Below are positions 53,703-63,613 of a stretch of DNA of 64,000 nt, in pieces. Below the pieces are notes generated by a model that worked only from the letters and a program-made list of their open reading frames with translations, searched no databases and was not told where the DNA came from. The DNA comes from RYN-230 sp963834705 (GTDB lineage: Bacteria > Actinomycetota > Actinomycetes > Streptosporangiales > Streptosporangiaceae), in assembly GCA_963834705.1 (NCBI GenBank), contig CAWICV010000007.1:62001-126000 (forward strand), written 5' to 3'. The position numbers were made by a program, and so were the translations under genes. Each line of letters starts with the position of its first letter. Position 1 is the first letter of the stretch.

Positions 53703-54485
53703 CTACATCCAGCCGCCGTCGGCGGCCAGCGTGGCGCCATTGAGGTACGCGGCATCGGGCGAGACGAGGAAGGCGATCGCGGCCGCGATCTCCGCCGGCT
53801 CGGCCAGCCGCCCGAGCGAGGCGTGCAGGCTGATCTGGGCCTTGGGCGACATGTTGTACCCGCGCAGCAGCGGGTGGGTGTAATGCGGGGCGTTCTCGGT
53901 GGCCATGTCGGTCGCGGTGCCGCCGGGCGCGATGGCGTTGATGGCGATGTTCCGCGCGGCCAGCTCCGGGGCCAGGTTGCGGGCCAGCGCCACCACCGCC
54001 GCCTTGCTGGCCGCGTACAGGCTGTGCTCGTAGACGGCAATGCCGTTGCTCACCGAGGACATCAGCACGATCCGCCCACCGCCGGTCATCAGCGGGACCG
54101 CCGCCTGCACCGCCCACAGCTGGCCGGCCACGTTGGTGTCCAGGATCCGCCGGACGTCGTCCTCGGTGATGCCGGCCAGCGGCCCGAAGTACTCCACCCC
54201 GGCGTTGCTGACCAGCACGTCCAGCCCGCCCATCCGGTCCGCGGCCGCCCCGGCCACGTGGTGCGCCGCGGCCCGGTCGCGCACGTCACAGCGGAACGCG
54301 AACGCGGTATGCCCGGCCTCGGTCAGCTCGGCCACCAGCGCCTCGGCCAGGCCGGCGTTGCTGCGGTAGGTGATGGTGACGGCCGCGCCCTCGGCGGCCA
54401 GCCGGCGGGCCACCGCGGCCCCGATGCCCCGGCTGCCGCCAGTGATCAGCGCCCGGGTACTGGTGAAACGGTCCATGGCGGCCAT
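53703..54485 (-). CDS. SDR-family oxidoreductase (FabG-like)
   Basis: 260 residues. TGGSRGIGAAVARRL (cofactor), NAG in LVSNAGVEYFG, SSVSN with catalytic serine, YAASKAAVVALARNLA (YxxxK) and PGGTATDM. Classical NADPH-dependent reductase; substrate unknown. Start ATG 54485 or 54476. Confidence 0.93.
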   Translation of the reverse strand: MAAMDRFTSTRALITGGSRGIGAAVARRLAAEGAAVTITYRSNAGLAEALVAELTEAGHTAFAFRCDVRDRAAAHHVAGAAADRMGGLDVLVSNAGVEYFGPLAGITEDDVRRILDTNVAGQLWAVQAAVPLMTGGGRIVLMSSVSNGIAVYEHSLYAASKAAVVALARNLAPELAARNIAINAIAPGGTATDMATENAPHYTHPLLRGYNMSPKAQISLHASLGRLAEPAEIAAAIAFLVSPDAAYLNGATLAADGGWM

Positions 54486-54610
54486 TCTTTACCCCACCGC
54501 CCGGCTATTTCAGGACACCGGCCATTTCCGGCGGCCGTCCCGGATGGCAGACCGGGCCCGGCGGAGCATGACCCGCCGGGGCCCGGTCTGTCTTGCGGCC
54601 CGCAGGCGGG

Positions 54611-55249
54611 TCAGGGCACGGAGACCGGGACACCGGCCTCGGCCTGGTCCGCCGTCTCCGGGGCCGCGCGCAGGGTCCGGCTGGCGAGGGGCAGCAGCGC
54701 GGCCGCGGTGGCCGCGATGACCACCAGCACCAGCCAGGTCGGCACCCGGCCCCACTCGCCGAGCAGCAGCAGGAAGCCGGGGATGGTGCAGGTGGTGAAC
54801 GAGAGGATCAGCGTCAGCCAGCCGGTCAGCGGGGTGAGGCGTTCCTTGCCCAGCGCGAGCACCACGAAGAACAGCCCCCACAGCACCGCCCATTGCAGCC
54901 AGAGCAGGCCGATCGTCGGGTCGCTGAACTTGACGATGTTGGTGATGCCGAACGCGGTAGCCATGATCGCCACCCAGGCCGAATACCAGCCGAGCCCGGT
55001 GGCCGGCTGCCCGGCCAGGTTGCTGATCCCCACGTACAGGTAGGTGAACCCGAACAGGAAGATCCCGGAGTCGAGCAGGATGTCGCTCGTGTTCGGTGCG
55101 GTCGCGATCAGGTAGAACGGGATCGCCACCTGGAGCGCGCCGACGAACAGGTTGAACGTGGCCGCTCCCTTGGAGTCGATCCGGCCCAGCAGGAGCAGGC
55201 CGTTGACGAACAGCACCGCTCCTACGAACATCAGCCCCACGGCAGACAT
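54611..55249 (-). CDS. AmiS/UreI-family urea/amide channel
   Basis: 212 residues, six hydrophobic segments. GLMFVGAVLFVNGLLLLG, TYLYVGISNLAGQPATGLGWYSAWVA and WAVLWGLFFVVLALGK match AmiS/UreI channels, which pass short amides or urea. ATG 55249 has a strong GAGGAGG. No amidase or urease gene is adjacent; instead it follows an acyl-CoA-dehydrogenase-type flavoprotein gene 11 bases upstream, an unusual pairing. Confidence 0.9.
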   Translation of the reverse strand: MSAVGLMFVGAVLFVNGLLLLGRIDSKGAATFNLFVGALQVAIPFYLIATAPNTSDILLDSGIFLFGFTYLYVGISNLAGQPATGLGWYSAWVAIMATAFGITNIVKFSDPTIGLLWLQWAVLWGLFFVVLALGKERLTPLTGWLTLILSFTTCTIPGFLLLLGEWGRVPTWLVLVVIAATAAALLPLASRTLRAAPETADQAEAGVPVSVP

Positions 55250-55260
55250 CGGGACCTCCT

Positions 55261-56474
55261 CTAGTTGTAGGAGTGACCGGCGGCAGGGTGCCGTTGAGCA
55301 GGAAGTCGCCGGCGTGCATCGACTTGAAGTCGAGCGGGTTGTGCAGCGATAGCGTGCGCGCGTTGCGCCAGTGCCGGTCGAAGCCGTACTTCTCGAGGAC
55401 GCTGCCCGCGCCGCACACCTTGAACAGCGTGGAGCCGGTGAACATGGCGGCCTCGGCGGCGGCCTCCCGGGCCTGGCCGGTAACCACGGACGCCTCGCCC
55501 CGGATGCGCTCGTCGCCCGGGTTCGCGACGGCCGCGTCACACAGCTCAGCGGCGCGCAGCGTGAGCAGTTCGGCCGCGTCCACGGCCGTCTTCATCTCGC
55601 CCACCCGGAGCTGGGTGTACAGGTCGTTGCTGGCCCGGTCGGCCGGGCTCTCGTACCACTTCCTGGCTCGGGTCTGGACAAAGCCGACCGCGTCGTCCAG
55701 CGCGTTCTTGGCGATGCCGACGAACACGCCGGTGTGCACCGCCTGGTAGTTCAGCGAGGTGACCGCGCCGCCCCCGCCGCCCTCGGTGTCCGGGCTGCCC
55801 AGGCACAGCTCGTCCGGGATCCACACGTCGTTGAACTCGGTCGTGCCGCTGGCCGTGGTGCGCTGGCCGAACCCGGACCAGTCGTCGTGGATGGTCACCC
55901 CGGCCGCGTCGGTCGGGGTGTAGAACACCCGCACCTCGTCGCTGCCGTCCACCCGGCACGGGCCGAACGTGATGTCCCCGGCCAGGCTGCCGGTGCAGTA
56001 GAACTTCCGGCCGTTCAGCCGCCAGCCGTCGCCATCCCTGGTCACGGTGGTGTTGAAGTCGTTGACGCTCTTGGTGCCGACCTCGGAGTAGGCGTTGGTG
56101 ATCCACAGCTCGCGGGTGAACCGGGGCAGCCACCTGGCCTGCACGGCCGGCCCGGCGAACTCCTGCAGCAGCCGGATGCCGCCGGTGTGCAGCTGGTACA
56201 TCTGGCCGATGTTGGAGTCACCCGCCGAGATGGCGATCACGACCTTCATCAGCGTCGTGAAGTCGCCGCCCCAGCCGCCGTACTCGCGGGGGACCATGAG
56301 GCCGAGCAGGCCGGAGGCGCGGAACGCGGCGCACTGCTCGTAGGGGAACTTCCGGTCGCGGTCGCGTTCCGCGGCGCCGACCCGGAACTCGTCGCGGAGC
56401 CGTTCCGCGGTCCCGATCGGGTCGTCCAGGCCGGCCCCGTCGAGCTGCGCGTTGGTGCTTTCGGTGGTGGTCAC
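55261..56474 (-). CDS. Acyl-CoA dehydrogenase-like flavoprotein (SfnB/DszC-type), probable 3' frameshift
   Basis: About 404 residues from GTG 56474. FPYEQCAAFRASGLLGLMVPREYGG, ITNAYSEVGTKSVNDF and FDRHWRNARTLSLHNP are typical of acyl-CoA dehydrogenase-like monooxygenases. Homology ends at GDFLLNGTLPP. As read, the frame then runs through the whole channel gene to 54510. Adding one base near 55285 instead gives a short end GHSYN and TAG at 55261-55263, just before the channel ribosome site. I take that as the true end. Probably two-component monooxygenase or desaturase acting on an amide or amine. Confidence 0.8.
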
Positions 56475-56710
56475 GGCGGTGTCCTCTCGGTGAGACCCTT
56501 CGCGACCAGCATGCGGACGCCGCCAGCGAGGCGTCCAATACGAATCCCCGACCACCCCATAACCAAAACCTATTAATTTGATCGGGAATCTATGATTTGA
56601 TCACCTTGCCCCGCGCAGGCCGCGGAACGTGACGGTCACACTCCCGGCCGCCGCGCCGGCGCCAGGCGGGAAGATGTGACGCGGGCGGTTACCGGCGGAG
56701 GGAGCACCGA
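56475..56710. promoter_or_regulatory. Divergent control region with direct repeats
   Basis: ATTTGATC occurs at 56576-56583 and again at 56595-56602, 19 bases apart, in a locally AT-rich stretch between divergent genes; a candidate regulator site. A hairpin with 7-bp arms GGACGCC/GGCGTCC (56515-56536) would lie in the leader of the minus-strand flavoprotein mRNA. Confidence 0.4.
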
Positions 56711-57379
56711 GTGGAGGCGCAGGCCGCCGGTATTACCGCGGCGCAGTGGCGGGATGCCCAGGTCATCTGGGACTACCACCGGCTGGATCATGAGCTGCGG
56801 CCGTGCCCGGCCGGGATAGCGCTGGGCAGCAGTGACCTGGGGGTGGCCACGTACGCCGCCCGGCTGTATCACCACGGTTTGTTCCCGGTGCTGGTGCTCA
56901 CCGGGGCGAACAGCCCGACCACGCTCGCCCGGTTCCCGCGCGGCGAGGCCACCCACTACCGGGAGCATGTCCTGGACCTGGGCGTGCCGGAGCAGGCCAT
57001 CCTGGTCGAGCCGGCCGCGACCAACACCGGGCAGAACATCGGCCGGTCCCGCGCCGTGCTCCGCGACGCCGGCGTCCAGGCGGACTCCGTGCTGCTCATT
57101 TCCAAGCCATACATGCAGCGCCGGGCCTATGCCACCTGCCGCAAACTGTGGCCGGACGTGACGCCCATCTGCACCGCGGAATGGGTTGACATGGCCGATT
57201 ACCTGCAGCGGCTCGGGGATGCCAGGCCGGTGATTGAGCATATGGTCGGGGATCTGCAGCGCATCGTGGCGTACCCGGAGAAGGGCTTCGCGATCGCGCA
57301 GCCGGTGCCGGCCAGCGTGCTGGCCGCCTACCAGCGGCTGGTCCAGGCCGGCTTCACCCGCCGCCTGCTGCCCGGGTAG
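56711..57379 (+). CDS. YdcF-like (DUF218) protein
   Basis: 222 residues. ALGSSDLGVATYAARLYHHGLFPVLVLTG, ATHYREHVLDLGVPEQAILVEPAATNTGQN and SKPYMQRRAYATCRKLWP match the YdcF/DUF218 family. Function is poorly known (SAM or nucleotide binding reported for E. coli YdcF). No membrane segment, so cytoplasmic. It converges tightly on the next gene with a 15-base gap. Confidence 0.88.
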   Translation: MEAQAAGITAAQWRDAQVIWDYHRLDHELRPCPAGIALGSSDLGVATYAARLYHHGLFPVLVLTGANSPTTLARFPRGEATHYREHVLDLGVPEQAILVEPAATNTGQNIGRSRAVLRDAGVQADSVLLISKPYMQRRAYATCRKLWPDVTPICTAEWVDMADYLQRLGDARPVIEHMVGDLQRIVAYPEKGFAIAQPVPASVLAAYQRLVQAGFTRRLLPG

Positions 57380-57394
57380 CCCGGGCCGGCCTGC

Positions 57395-57949
57395 TCAGCG
57401 GTCCGGGAGGACCGGCTTGACGGTGGCGGCGTGGCGGCGGGCCAGCTCCCGGTACAGCTCCGGGTTGTGGTCCACCCACAGCTTCGCCCCGCCGGTGACC
57501 TCCCCGGCGATCTTGGCCGGCACGCCGACGGCCAGCATGCCGTCCGGCACGGTCATCCCGGGCGGCACGGTGGCGCCCGCCGCGACCAGGGCCCGGCTGC
57601 CGATCCGTACGCCGTCCAGGATGGTCGCCCCGTTGCCGATCAGGGCCTCGGTCCCGATGACCGCGCCGTGCACCACGCACAGGTGGCCGATCGTGGCCCC
57701 CTCGCCCACCTCGGTGACCGGGTCGGCCCCGCCGTGCAGGACCGAGCCGTCCTGCACGTTGGCACCGCGCCGGATGATGATCGGGCCGAAATCGGCCCGG
57801 AGCACGGCGCCGTACCAGACCGAGGCCTCCTCCTCGATCGTCACGTCGCCGACGATGGTGGCGGTGGGCGCGATCCAGGCGGCCGGGCTGATCGTGGGCT
57901 GGTGGCCTTCGAACGAGAAGAGTTGCACCCGCCCATGATGCCCGCTCAC
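57395..57949 (-). CDS. Gamma-carbonic anhydrase-like hexapeptide protein
   Basis: 184 residues, left-handed beta-helix of hexapeptide repeats (IVGDVTIEEEASVWYGAVLRAD, NVQDGSVLHGG, IGHLCVVHGAVIG) and VGVPAKIAGEVT. Zinc histidines are plausible in VLHGG and GHLCVVHG. Carbonic anhydrase or acetyltransferase-like; assays needed for the former are not implied by sequence. GTG 57949 overlaps the stop of the acyl-CoA dehydrogenase gene, which is upstream in the operon. Confidence 0.88.
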   Translation of the reverse strand: MSGHHGRVQLFSFEGHQPTISPAAWIAPTATIVGDVTIEEEASVWYGAVLRADFGPIIIRRGANVQDGSVLHGGADPVTEVGEGATIGHLCVVHGAVIGTEALIGNGATILDGVRIGSRALVAAGATVPPGMTVPDGMLAVGVPAKIAGEVTGGAKLWVDHNPELYRELARRHAATVKPVLPDR

Positions 57950-60128
57950 TTGATGAGCGGGTCGCGGGGCAGGCCGAGGATCCGCTCGGCGATCTGGTTC
58001 CGCTTGATCTCGGACGTGCCGCCCGCGATCGACATGGCCCGGTGCATCAGCACCATCGTGGCGGCCAGCCCGCCCGGGCCATCCAGGAACGCGGCGTCCG
58101 GCCCGGCCAGCTCGGCCATGATCGCGGCCGTCTCGTGGCCGAGCTCGGACAGCACGAGCTTGGTGATGTTCCCTTCCGGCCCGGGACCGCCGCCGGCCAC
58201 CGCCCGGTACGCGCTGCGCTGGTTCAGCACGCCCATCGCGTGCGTCCGGGCGATCTGCCGGCCGACCCGGCCGGCCCCGCCGGGCAGCCGCTCCGGGTGC
58301 GCGTCGAACGGGGCGATGAATGCGCCGACCGGCATGGCCATGCCGCCGTCGCCGCCACCGATGCTGACGCTCTCATTGCCCAGCGTGGCGCGGGCCACGG
58401 TCCAGCCACCGTCCACCGGCCCGACCACGTCGGCATCGGGCACGAACACGTTGTCGAAGAAGACCTCGTTGAAGTCGGAGTCCCCACTCGGCATCTTGAG
58501 CGGCCGGACGGTAACGCCGGGCGCGTGCATGTCGATCACCATCATCGTGATGCCCTGGTGCTTGGGCGCGTCCGGGTTGGTCCGCACCGTGGCCAGGCCG
58601 TGGTCAGCCAGGTGCGCGCTGCTGGTCCACACCTTCTGCCCGTCGATCCGCCACCCCTCCTGGTCCCCCTGCTCGGTCCGGGTGGCCCGGGTCCTGATGC
58701 CGGCCGCGTCGGACCCGGCGCCCGGCTCGCTGAACAGCTGGCACCAGGTCACGTCCTGGTTGATGGCCGGGCGGACCCAGCGCGCGACCTGGTCCGGGCT
58801 GGCGTACTGGATCAGGGTCAGGATGATCCAGCCGGTGATGCCGAGGCTGGGCCGCTTGATCCCGGCCGCGGCGAACTCCTGCTCGATGACGAGTTGCTCC
58901 AGGGCGGCCGCGTCCCGGCCCCACGGCTTGGGCCAGTGCGGCATCGCGTAGCCGGTCTCGATCAGCGCCTGCTTCCGCTCCCGGCCGGCCAGCTCGCGCA
59001 GCCGGGCCACGTCGGGCCCGATCGCGGCCCGGATCGGCTCCGCCTCGGCGGGCAGGTCGATCGCGGCCGCCCGGCGCACGCCCCGCCGGACCAGGTCGGT
59101 GACCTCGATCGCGGCCTGCTCGGCGTCCAGCACGGCGGCGATGGCCGCGGCCCGGCGCAGGTACAGGTGGGCGTCGTGTTCCCAGGTGAAGCCGATCCCG
59201 CCGTGGACCTGGATGTTGAGGCTGGCGTCGGTGACCGCCGCGGACACGGCCAGCGTGGCGGCGATGGCCGCGGTGTAGCTGAACTGGTCACCGCCACCGG
59301 TACCGGCCCGGCCCGCGTCCCAGGTGGCCGCGGTGGCCAGTTCGGCGGCCACCAGCATGTTCGCGCAGTGGTGCTTGACCGCCTGGAAGGTGGCGATCGG
59401 GCGGCCGAACTGCTCTCGCACCTTGGCGTAGCCGGCCGCCTGCTCGGTGGTCTCGGCGGCCAGGCCAACCGCTTCGGCGGCGAATACCGCCCGGGCCACG
59501 TCGGTCAGCAGCCGCCGGGCGCCGGGCAGCACGGTGGCTGGCGCGGCGTCCAGGGTGACCCGGGCCGCCGCCGGCTCGGGTCCAGGTTGACCGGCACCTC
59601 GGTGTGCACCCCGCCGGCCGCCTTCTCGACGACCAGGACATCGTCACCCGCCGGGACCAGCAGGACGTCGGCCAGGTGGCCGCTGAGCACCACGCCGGCC
59701 GGCCCGGTCGCGGTCCCGCCGGCGTACATTACCTCGCCGCCCGGTTCATCGCTGCCGAGCGCGGGCGCGCCAATCACGGTGCCGTCCGCCAGCCCGGGCA
59801 GCAGCCGCTTCTGCAGCTCGCCGGGCCCGGCCACGGCCAGCACCGCGCTGGTGATCACGGTCGGCACGAACGGCCCGGGCGCCAGGTAGCGGCCCACCTG
59901 CTCGGCCACGACCAGCGTTTCCGCCAGGCCGAAGCCGGAGCCGCCGAGTTCCTCCGGGATGTGCAGGCCGAGCAGGCCGAGCCCGGCCAGCCCGGACCAG
60001 AAGGTGGGCAGCCCGCCGACCTGGGCATCGAGTAGGCTGCGGGCCTCGGCGCGGGACTGCTGGTCGGTCAGGAAGCCAGCGACGGTCTGGGCAAGTGCGC
60101 GGTGTTCTTCAGAGATGGCGATCGACAT
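57946..60128 (-). pseudogene. Fused double acyl-CoA dehydrogenase (FadE34-like), single-base frameshift
   Basis: The first frame from ATG 60128 (IAISEEHRALAQTVAGFL, LGLHIPEELGGSGFGLAETLVV) and the second from about 59570 to 57946 (REQFGRPIATFQAVKHHCANML, NIQVHGGIGFTWEHDAHLYLRR, then a whole second dehydrogenase: ITGWIILTLIQYASPDQ, FSEPGAGSDAAGIRT, ending MSIAGGTSEIKRNQIAERILGLPRDPL) make one protein of about 727 residues. A lost base at about 59577 breaks the frame; inserting one restores VNLDPxEPAAARVTLDAAP. Fused two-domain dehydrogenases of this length occur in steroid side-chain oxidation (FadE34). Confidence 0.85.
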
Positions 60129-60188
60129 GGCTAGATTTTCCCCGCTTACCCGGTGTCAGATACCAGCGGGTTGCGTCATGATCCAGCC

Positions 60189-61490
60189 ATGAGCGATCAG
60201 ACGATCGGCCAGGAGGACGTCCAGTCGCTTGCCCTGGCCGAACCGACCCAGCATGTGCAGTACCGCTGGATCGTCGGCCTTACCCTGGCCAGCCTGGGCA
60301 TGTGGATGGCGACCCAGACGCCGTTGCAGGTCATGCTGGCACTGCAGCTGCAGGACATCACCCCGCAGCACAAGATCGTGGCCCTGGCCGTGGTCACCGG
60401 GGTCGGCGCCATCTCCGCCGCCCTGGCCACCCCGGTGGTGGGTGCGCTGTCCGACCGCACCACGCACGGCCGGCGGCTGGGCCGGTTCAGCGGCCGGCGG
60501 CATCGCTGGACGCTGGCCATGGTCGTGCTGGCCGCGGCCTGCCTGGGGCTGCTGGCCGCACAGGGCAGCGTGCTCGGCGTGGCCTTGCTGTGGTTCCTGT
60601 TCAACATCTTCCAGAACGGCGAGTACGCCACGCTGAGCGCGGCCATCCCGGACCACGTGCCGGTCCGGCAGCGGGCCACGGTGGCCGGCTGGGTGGGCAT
60701 GCCGATTGCCCTCGGCCTGGTCCTGGGCACCATCCTCGTGGTCGAGGTGCTTGGCCAGCATCTGGTGGCCGGGTATGTCACGCTGGCCGTGCTGATGGTG
60801 CTGCTGGCGCTGCCGTTCGTGTTCTTCACCCCGGACTACCCGCTCGCCCCGGCCGACCGGCAGCCGTTCTCCTGGCGCCGGGTGGCCTCTTCCTACTGGC
60901 TCAGCCCGCGGAAGTACCCCGATTTTGGCTGGGCCTGGCTGACCCGCTTCCTGGCCAGCCTGGCCATCGCCATGGGCACGCTGTACCTGCTGTACTTCCT
61001 GCGCGACGCGGTGCACTACACCCGGCTGTTCCCCGGCCAGACCGCGGCGGACGGCCTGCTCATCCTGATCCTGATCTACACCGGGTGCGTCGTGCTCGCC
61101 TCGATCGTCGGCGGGATCATCTCGGACCGGCGGGGCCGCCGCAAGATGATGGTCACCGTGTCCGGGCTGCTGATGGCGGTGGCTGCACTGCTGCTGGCGT
61201 TCGAGGAGACCTGGACAGCCGCCATGGTCGCGGCGTTCCTGTACGGGCTTGGCTACGGTGCGTACATCGCGGTTAACCAGGCGTTGATCACCCAGGTGCT
61301 GCCGAAGGCCCGGGACCGGGCCAAGGACCTGGGCATCATCAACATCGCGATCGTCTGCCCGGGCGCCATCGGCGCGGTCATCGCAGCTCCGCTCGTTTCG
61401 CTGGCCGGCTACCCGGCCCTGTTCGGGGCGACCGCGGTGGTGGCCATCGCCGCCTCAATCGGCGTCTGGCAGATCAAGAGCGTCCGCTGA
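60189..61490 (+). CDS. MFS transporter
   Basis: 433 residues, 12 predicted membrane segments. GALSDRTTHGRRLGRFSGRRH is the loop 2-3 motif, and GGIISDRRGRRKMM its repeat in the second half. Resembles sugar/GPH-like or drug permeases of actinobacteria; substrate unknown. ATG 60189 is 60 bases from the divergent acyl-CoA dehydrogenase start, so the two may be co-regulated. Confidence 0.9.
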   Translation: MSDQTIGQEDVQSLALAEPTQHVQYRWIVGLTLASLGMWMATQTPLQVMLALQLQDITPQHKIVALAVVTGVGAISAALATPVVGALSDRTTHGRRLGRFSGRRHRWTLAMVVLAAACLGLLAAQGSVLGVALLWFLFNIFQNGEYATLSAAIPDHVPVRQRATVAGWVGMPIALGLVLGTILVVEVLGQHLVAGYVTLAVLMVLLALPFVFFTPDYPLAPADRQPFSWRRVASSYWLSPRKYPDFGWAWLTRFLASLAIAMGTLYLLYFLRDAVHYTRLFPGQTAADGLLILILIYTGCVVLASIVGGIISDRRGRRKMMVTVSGLLMAVAALLLAFEETWTAAMVAAFLYGLGYGAYIAVNQALITQVLPKARDRAKDLGIINIAIVCPGAIGAVIAAPLVSLAGYPALFGATAVVAIAASIGVWQIKSVR

Positions 61491-61554
61491 CCTGCGCGAG
61501 CTGTGGGTAGAGTTCAGCCCTGGCTGATGCCGGCCCGCGGGGAAGGGGCAGCCG

Positions 61555-62385
61555 ATCGCCACCAAGCAGCCCGACGAATGGGCCACCGAAGAGCTCGACC
61601 TGGCCGCTTATCTGCGGCGGATCGGCTACAACAGGCAGCTCACACCAACCGGGGAGACGCTGACCGGGCTGCACCGGGCGCATGTATCGGCCATCCCGTT
61701 CGAGAACGCCGACATCATGCTTGGCCGCGGTGTCCGCACCGACCTGCCCAGCATCGCGGACAAGCTGGTCCGCCGCGGCCGCGGCGGCTACTGCTTCGAG
61801 CACGGGCAACTGCTGGCGGCCGCGCTGGCCCAGCTCGGCTACCCGGTGGACCGGCTGCTGGCCCGGGTGGGCGGCCCGCATGACACCCGGTCCCACCTGG
61901 TGCTGCGGGTCCAGGTGGACGGCCAGGACTGGCTGGCCGACACCGGCTTCGGCACCGGACTGATCGAGCCGGTGCCTTTCGACGGCGGCGCGCCACACGA
62001 CCAGTACGGCTGGACCTACCGGCTGCGCGCCGACGGCGCGCACTACTGGCAGCTGCAAGAGCGCCAGGGCGACGGCTGGGCCACCTTGTACCAGTTCGAC
62101 GACCAGCCGCAGTATCCGGCCGACGTGCTGGTGGCCAACCACTTCACCTCGACGTACCCCGAGTCAGCCTTCGTCCGGCAGCTCGTAGTCATCCGCAAGG
62201 ACCCGGATGGCCTGCGCCGGCTGACCGGCCGCCGGCTGAGCACCACCCGCCCGGGGCAGCCCGCCGCCGAGCGCCACCTGGACGAGCCCGGCTTCGCCGC
62301 CGCGCTGACCGGGATCTTTGGCCTGCGGCTGAGCGACGCGGAAGCCGCGCGGCTGGCCGCGGTCACCGAGGCCCAGGGGGCGTGA
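61555..62385 (+). CDS. Arylamine N-acetyltransferase
   Basis: 276 residues if counted from ATC 61555. The triad is C80 (GRGGYCFEHG), H114 (TRSHLVLRV) and D129 (WLADTGFG). IPFENADIMLGRGV and LDLAAYLRRIGYNR show that homology reaches nearly to 61555, yet no ATG, GTG or TTG lies between an in-frame TGA at about 61525 and ATG 61717. GGGGAAGGGG sits six bases before the ATC, so a rare ATC start or a base error in a normal start is likely. It acetylates arylamines or hydrazines with acetyl-CoA; in mycobacteria it is linked to cholesterol-derived CoA esters. Confidence 0.88.
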   Translation: MATKQPDEWATEELDLAAYLRRIGYNRQLTPTGETLTGLHRAHVSAIPFENADIMLGRGVRTDLPSIADKLVRRGRGGYCFEHGQLLAAALAQLGYPVDRLLARVGGPHDTRSHLVLRVQVDGQDWLADTGFGTGLIEPVPFDGGAPHDQYGWTYRLRADGAHYWQLQERQGDGWATLYQFDDQPQYPADVLVANHFTSTYPESAFVRQLVVIRKDPDGLRRLTGRRLSTTRPGQPAAERHLDEPGFAAALTGIFGLRLSDAEAARLAAVTEAQGA

Positions 62386-62410
62386 CGGCGGGTCCCGATA
62401 CGCTGGGCCG

Positions 62411-62476
62411 CACCGCAACGCCCTGCTGCGCGATCCCGACGGCAATCTCGTGGAGATCGTCGCCAGGCGACCCTGA
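62411..62476 (+). pseudogene. C-terminal remnant of a VOC/glyoxalase-family protein
   Basis: HRNALLRDPDGNLVEIVARRP then TGA: the LRDPDGNLVEI strand is the diagnostic end of VOC-fold proteins and carries the metal-ligand glutamate. Nothing remains upstream. Confidence 0.55.
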
Positions 62477-62500
62477 ACTCGGCAGCGCCTTCCAGAGCAG

Positions 62501-63565
62501 CTACGGGATGGCTGCCACCGCGCCTTCCAGGGTAGCTACGGCCAGCGGGCCGAGGGTGGGCAGGTGGTAGCCGCCTTCCTGGATGAAGACGGCAGGGGCC
62601 AGGGCGGCGATGCGGCGGCCTGCTTCCCGGTAACCGGCCGCGGTGACCTGGAGCGGGCTTTCCGGGTCCTCGGCCGCCGCGTCCAGGCCCAGCGACACCA
62701 CCAGCGCGTCCGGACGTAGCTCGCGGGCCTCGGCGCAGAGCAAGCCGACGGCGACCAGCCAGCCGTCGTCGCCGGTGCCGGGGGCCAGTGGCAGGTTCCG
62801 GTTGAAGCCGTCGCCCGGACCCCGGCCGCGCTCGTCCGGGTAGCCGGCGTAGTGCGGGAACCAGCCGGCGCCCGGGTCCACGTGCACCGATCCGTACCAG
62901 ACGTCGGGCCGCTCATAGAAGATCATCTGGGTGCCGTTGCCGTGATGGGCGTCGATGTCCAGCACGGCCACCTGGGCCGCCCCGGCCGCCCGCAGCGCTT
63001 CGGCGGCGACCGCGGCGTTGTTCAGGTAGCAGGATCCGCCGTACGCGCCGCGGGTCACGTGGTGCCCGGGCGGCCGGCACAGCGCATAGGCCAGCCGGGC
63101 GCCCGAGCTGACCAGGTCGGCCGCGGTCAGCGCGGCATCCACCGCGCCACGGATCGCTGCCCAGCTGCCCGGCCCGACCAGCGTCATCGTGTCGTAGCAG
63201 AACAGCCCGGCCCGGGCGTGCACGGCCGGCGGCATCCGGGGCGGCAGCCCGGCCAGCAGCCCTTCGGTGGGGAACAGGTACGGCACGACCCGGTTCCGGC
63301 CGTAGTCGGCGGGCAGCCCGGCCTGATCCCACTCGGCCCACACCCCGGCCAGGTGATCGACGAGCCGGGGATCATGCACGGTGCGCAGGATCGTGTCATC
63401 GTGCGGGCGGGCATCCAGCACCGGGGCGCCCGCCGCTTCCAGCGCAGCCCGCAGCAGCAGCGCCCGGTCCGGCACCTCGGTGCCCGGGTCGGGGACGCCT
63501 AGCCATACTTCGTCAACTGGCTCGTGCCGCACGCAGTCCGCACTCCAGACGACCGGGACCGGCAT
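62501..63565 (-). CDS. Histone deacetylase-like amidohydrolase
   Basis: 354 residues from ATG 63565. RPPGHHVTRGAYGGSCYLNN, AVLDIDAHHGNGTQ (zinc ligands) and LVVSLGLDAAAEDPESPL followed by IQEGGYHL are the arginase-fold deacetylase motifs. Bacterial members deacetylate acetylpolyamines or acetoin-like substrates. The conserved active-site tyrosine corresponds to GGYH near the C-terminus. Starts 49 bases from the divergent P1 peptidase gene. Confidence 0.92.
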   Translation of the reverse strand: MPVPVVWSADCVRHEPVDEVWLGVPDPGTEVPDRALLLRAALEAAGAPVLDARPHDDTILRTVHDPRLVDHLAGVWAEWDQAGLPADYGRNRVVPYLFPTEGLLAGLPPRMPPAVHARAGLFCYDTMTLVGPGSWAAIRGAVDAALTAADLVSSGARLAYALCRPPGHHVTRGAYGGSCYLNNAAVAAEALRAAGAAQVAVLDIDAHHGNGTQMIFYERPDVWYGSVHVDPGAGWFPHYAGYPDERGRGPGDGFNRNLPLAPGTGDDGWLVAVGLLCAEARELRPDALVVSLGLDAAAEDPESPLQVTAAGYREAGRRIAALAPAVFIQEGGYHLPTLGPLAVATLEGAVAAIP

Positions 63566-63613
63566 GCTCACCCGCTCACTCCCCACAATCCGGGCCGGCG
63601 TTACCATCACGGG

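Noticed and set aside
54510..55260. C-terminal 250 residues of the flavoprotein frame running through the channel gene
   Set aside because: Family homology ends at GTLPP and the remainder is out of frame with the conserved AmiS/UreI protein; explained by a lost base near 55285.
56515..56536. Riboswitch in the leader of the flavoprotein mRNA
   Set aside because: Only one 7-bp hairpin is present and no conserved aptamer motif of a known class can be identified.
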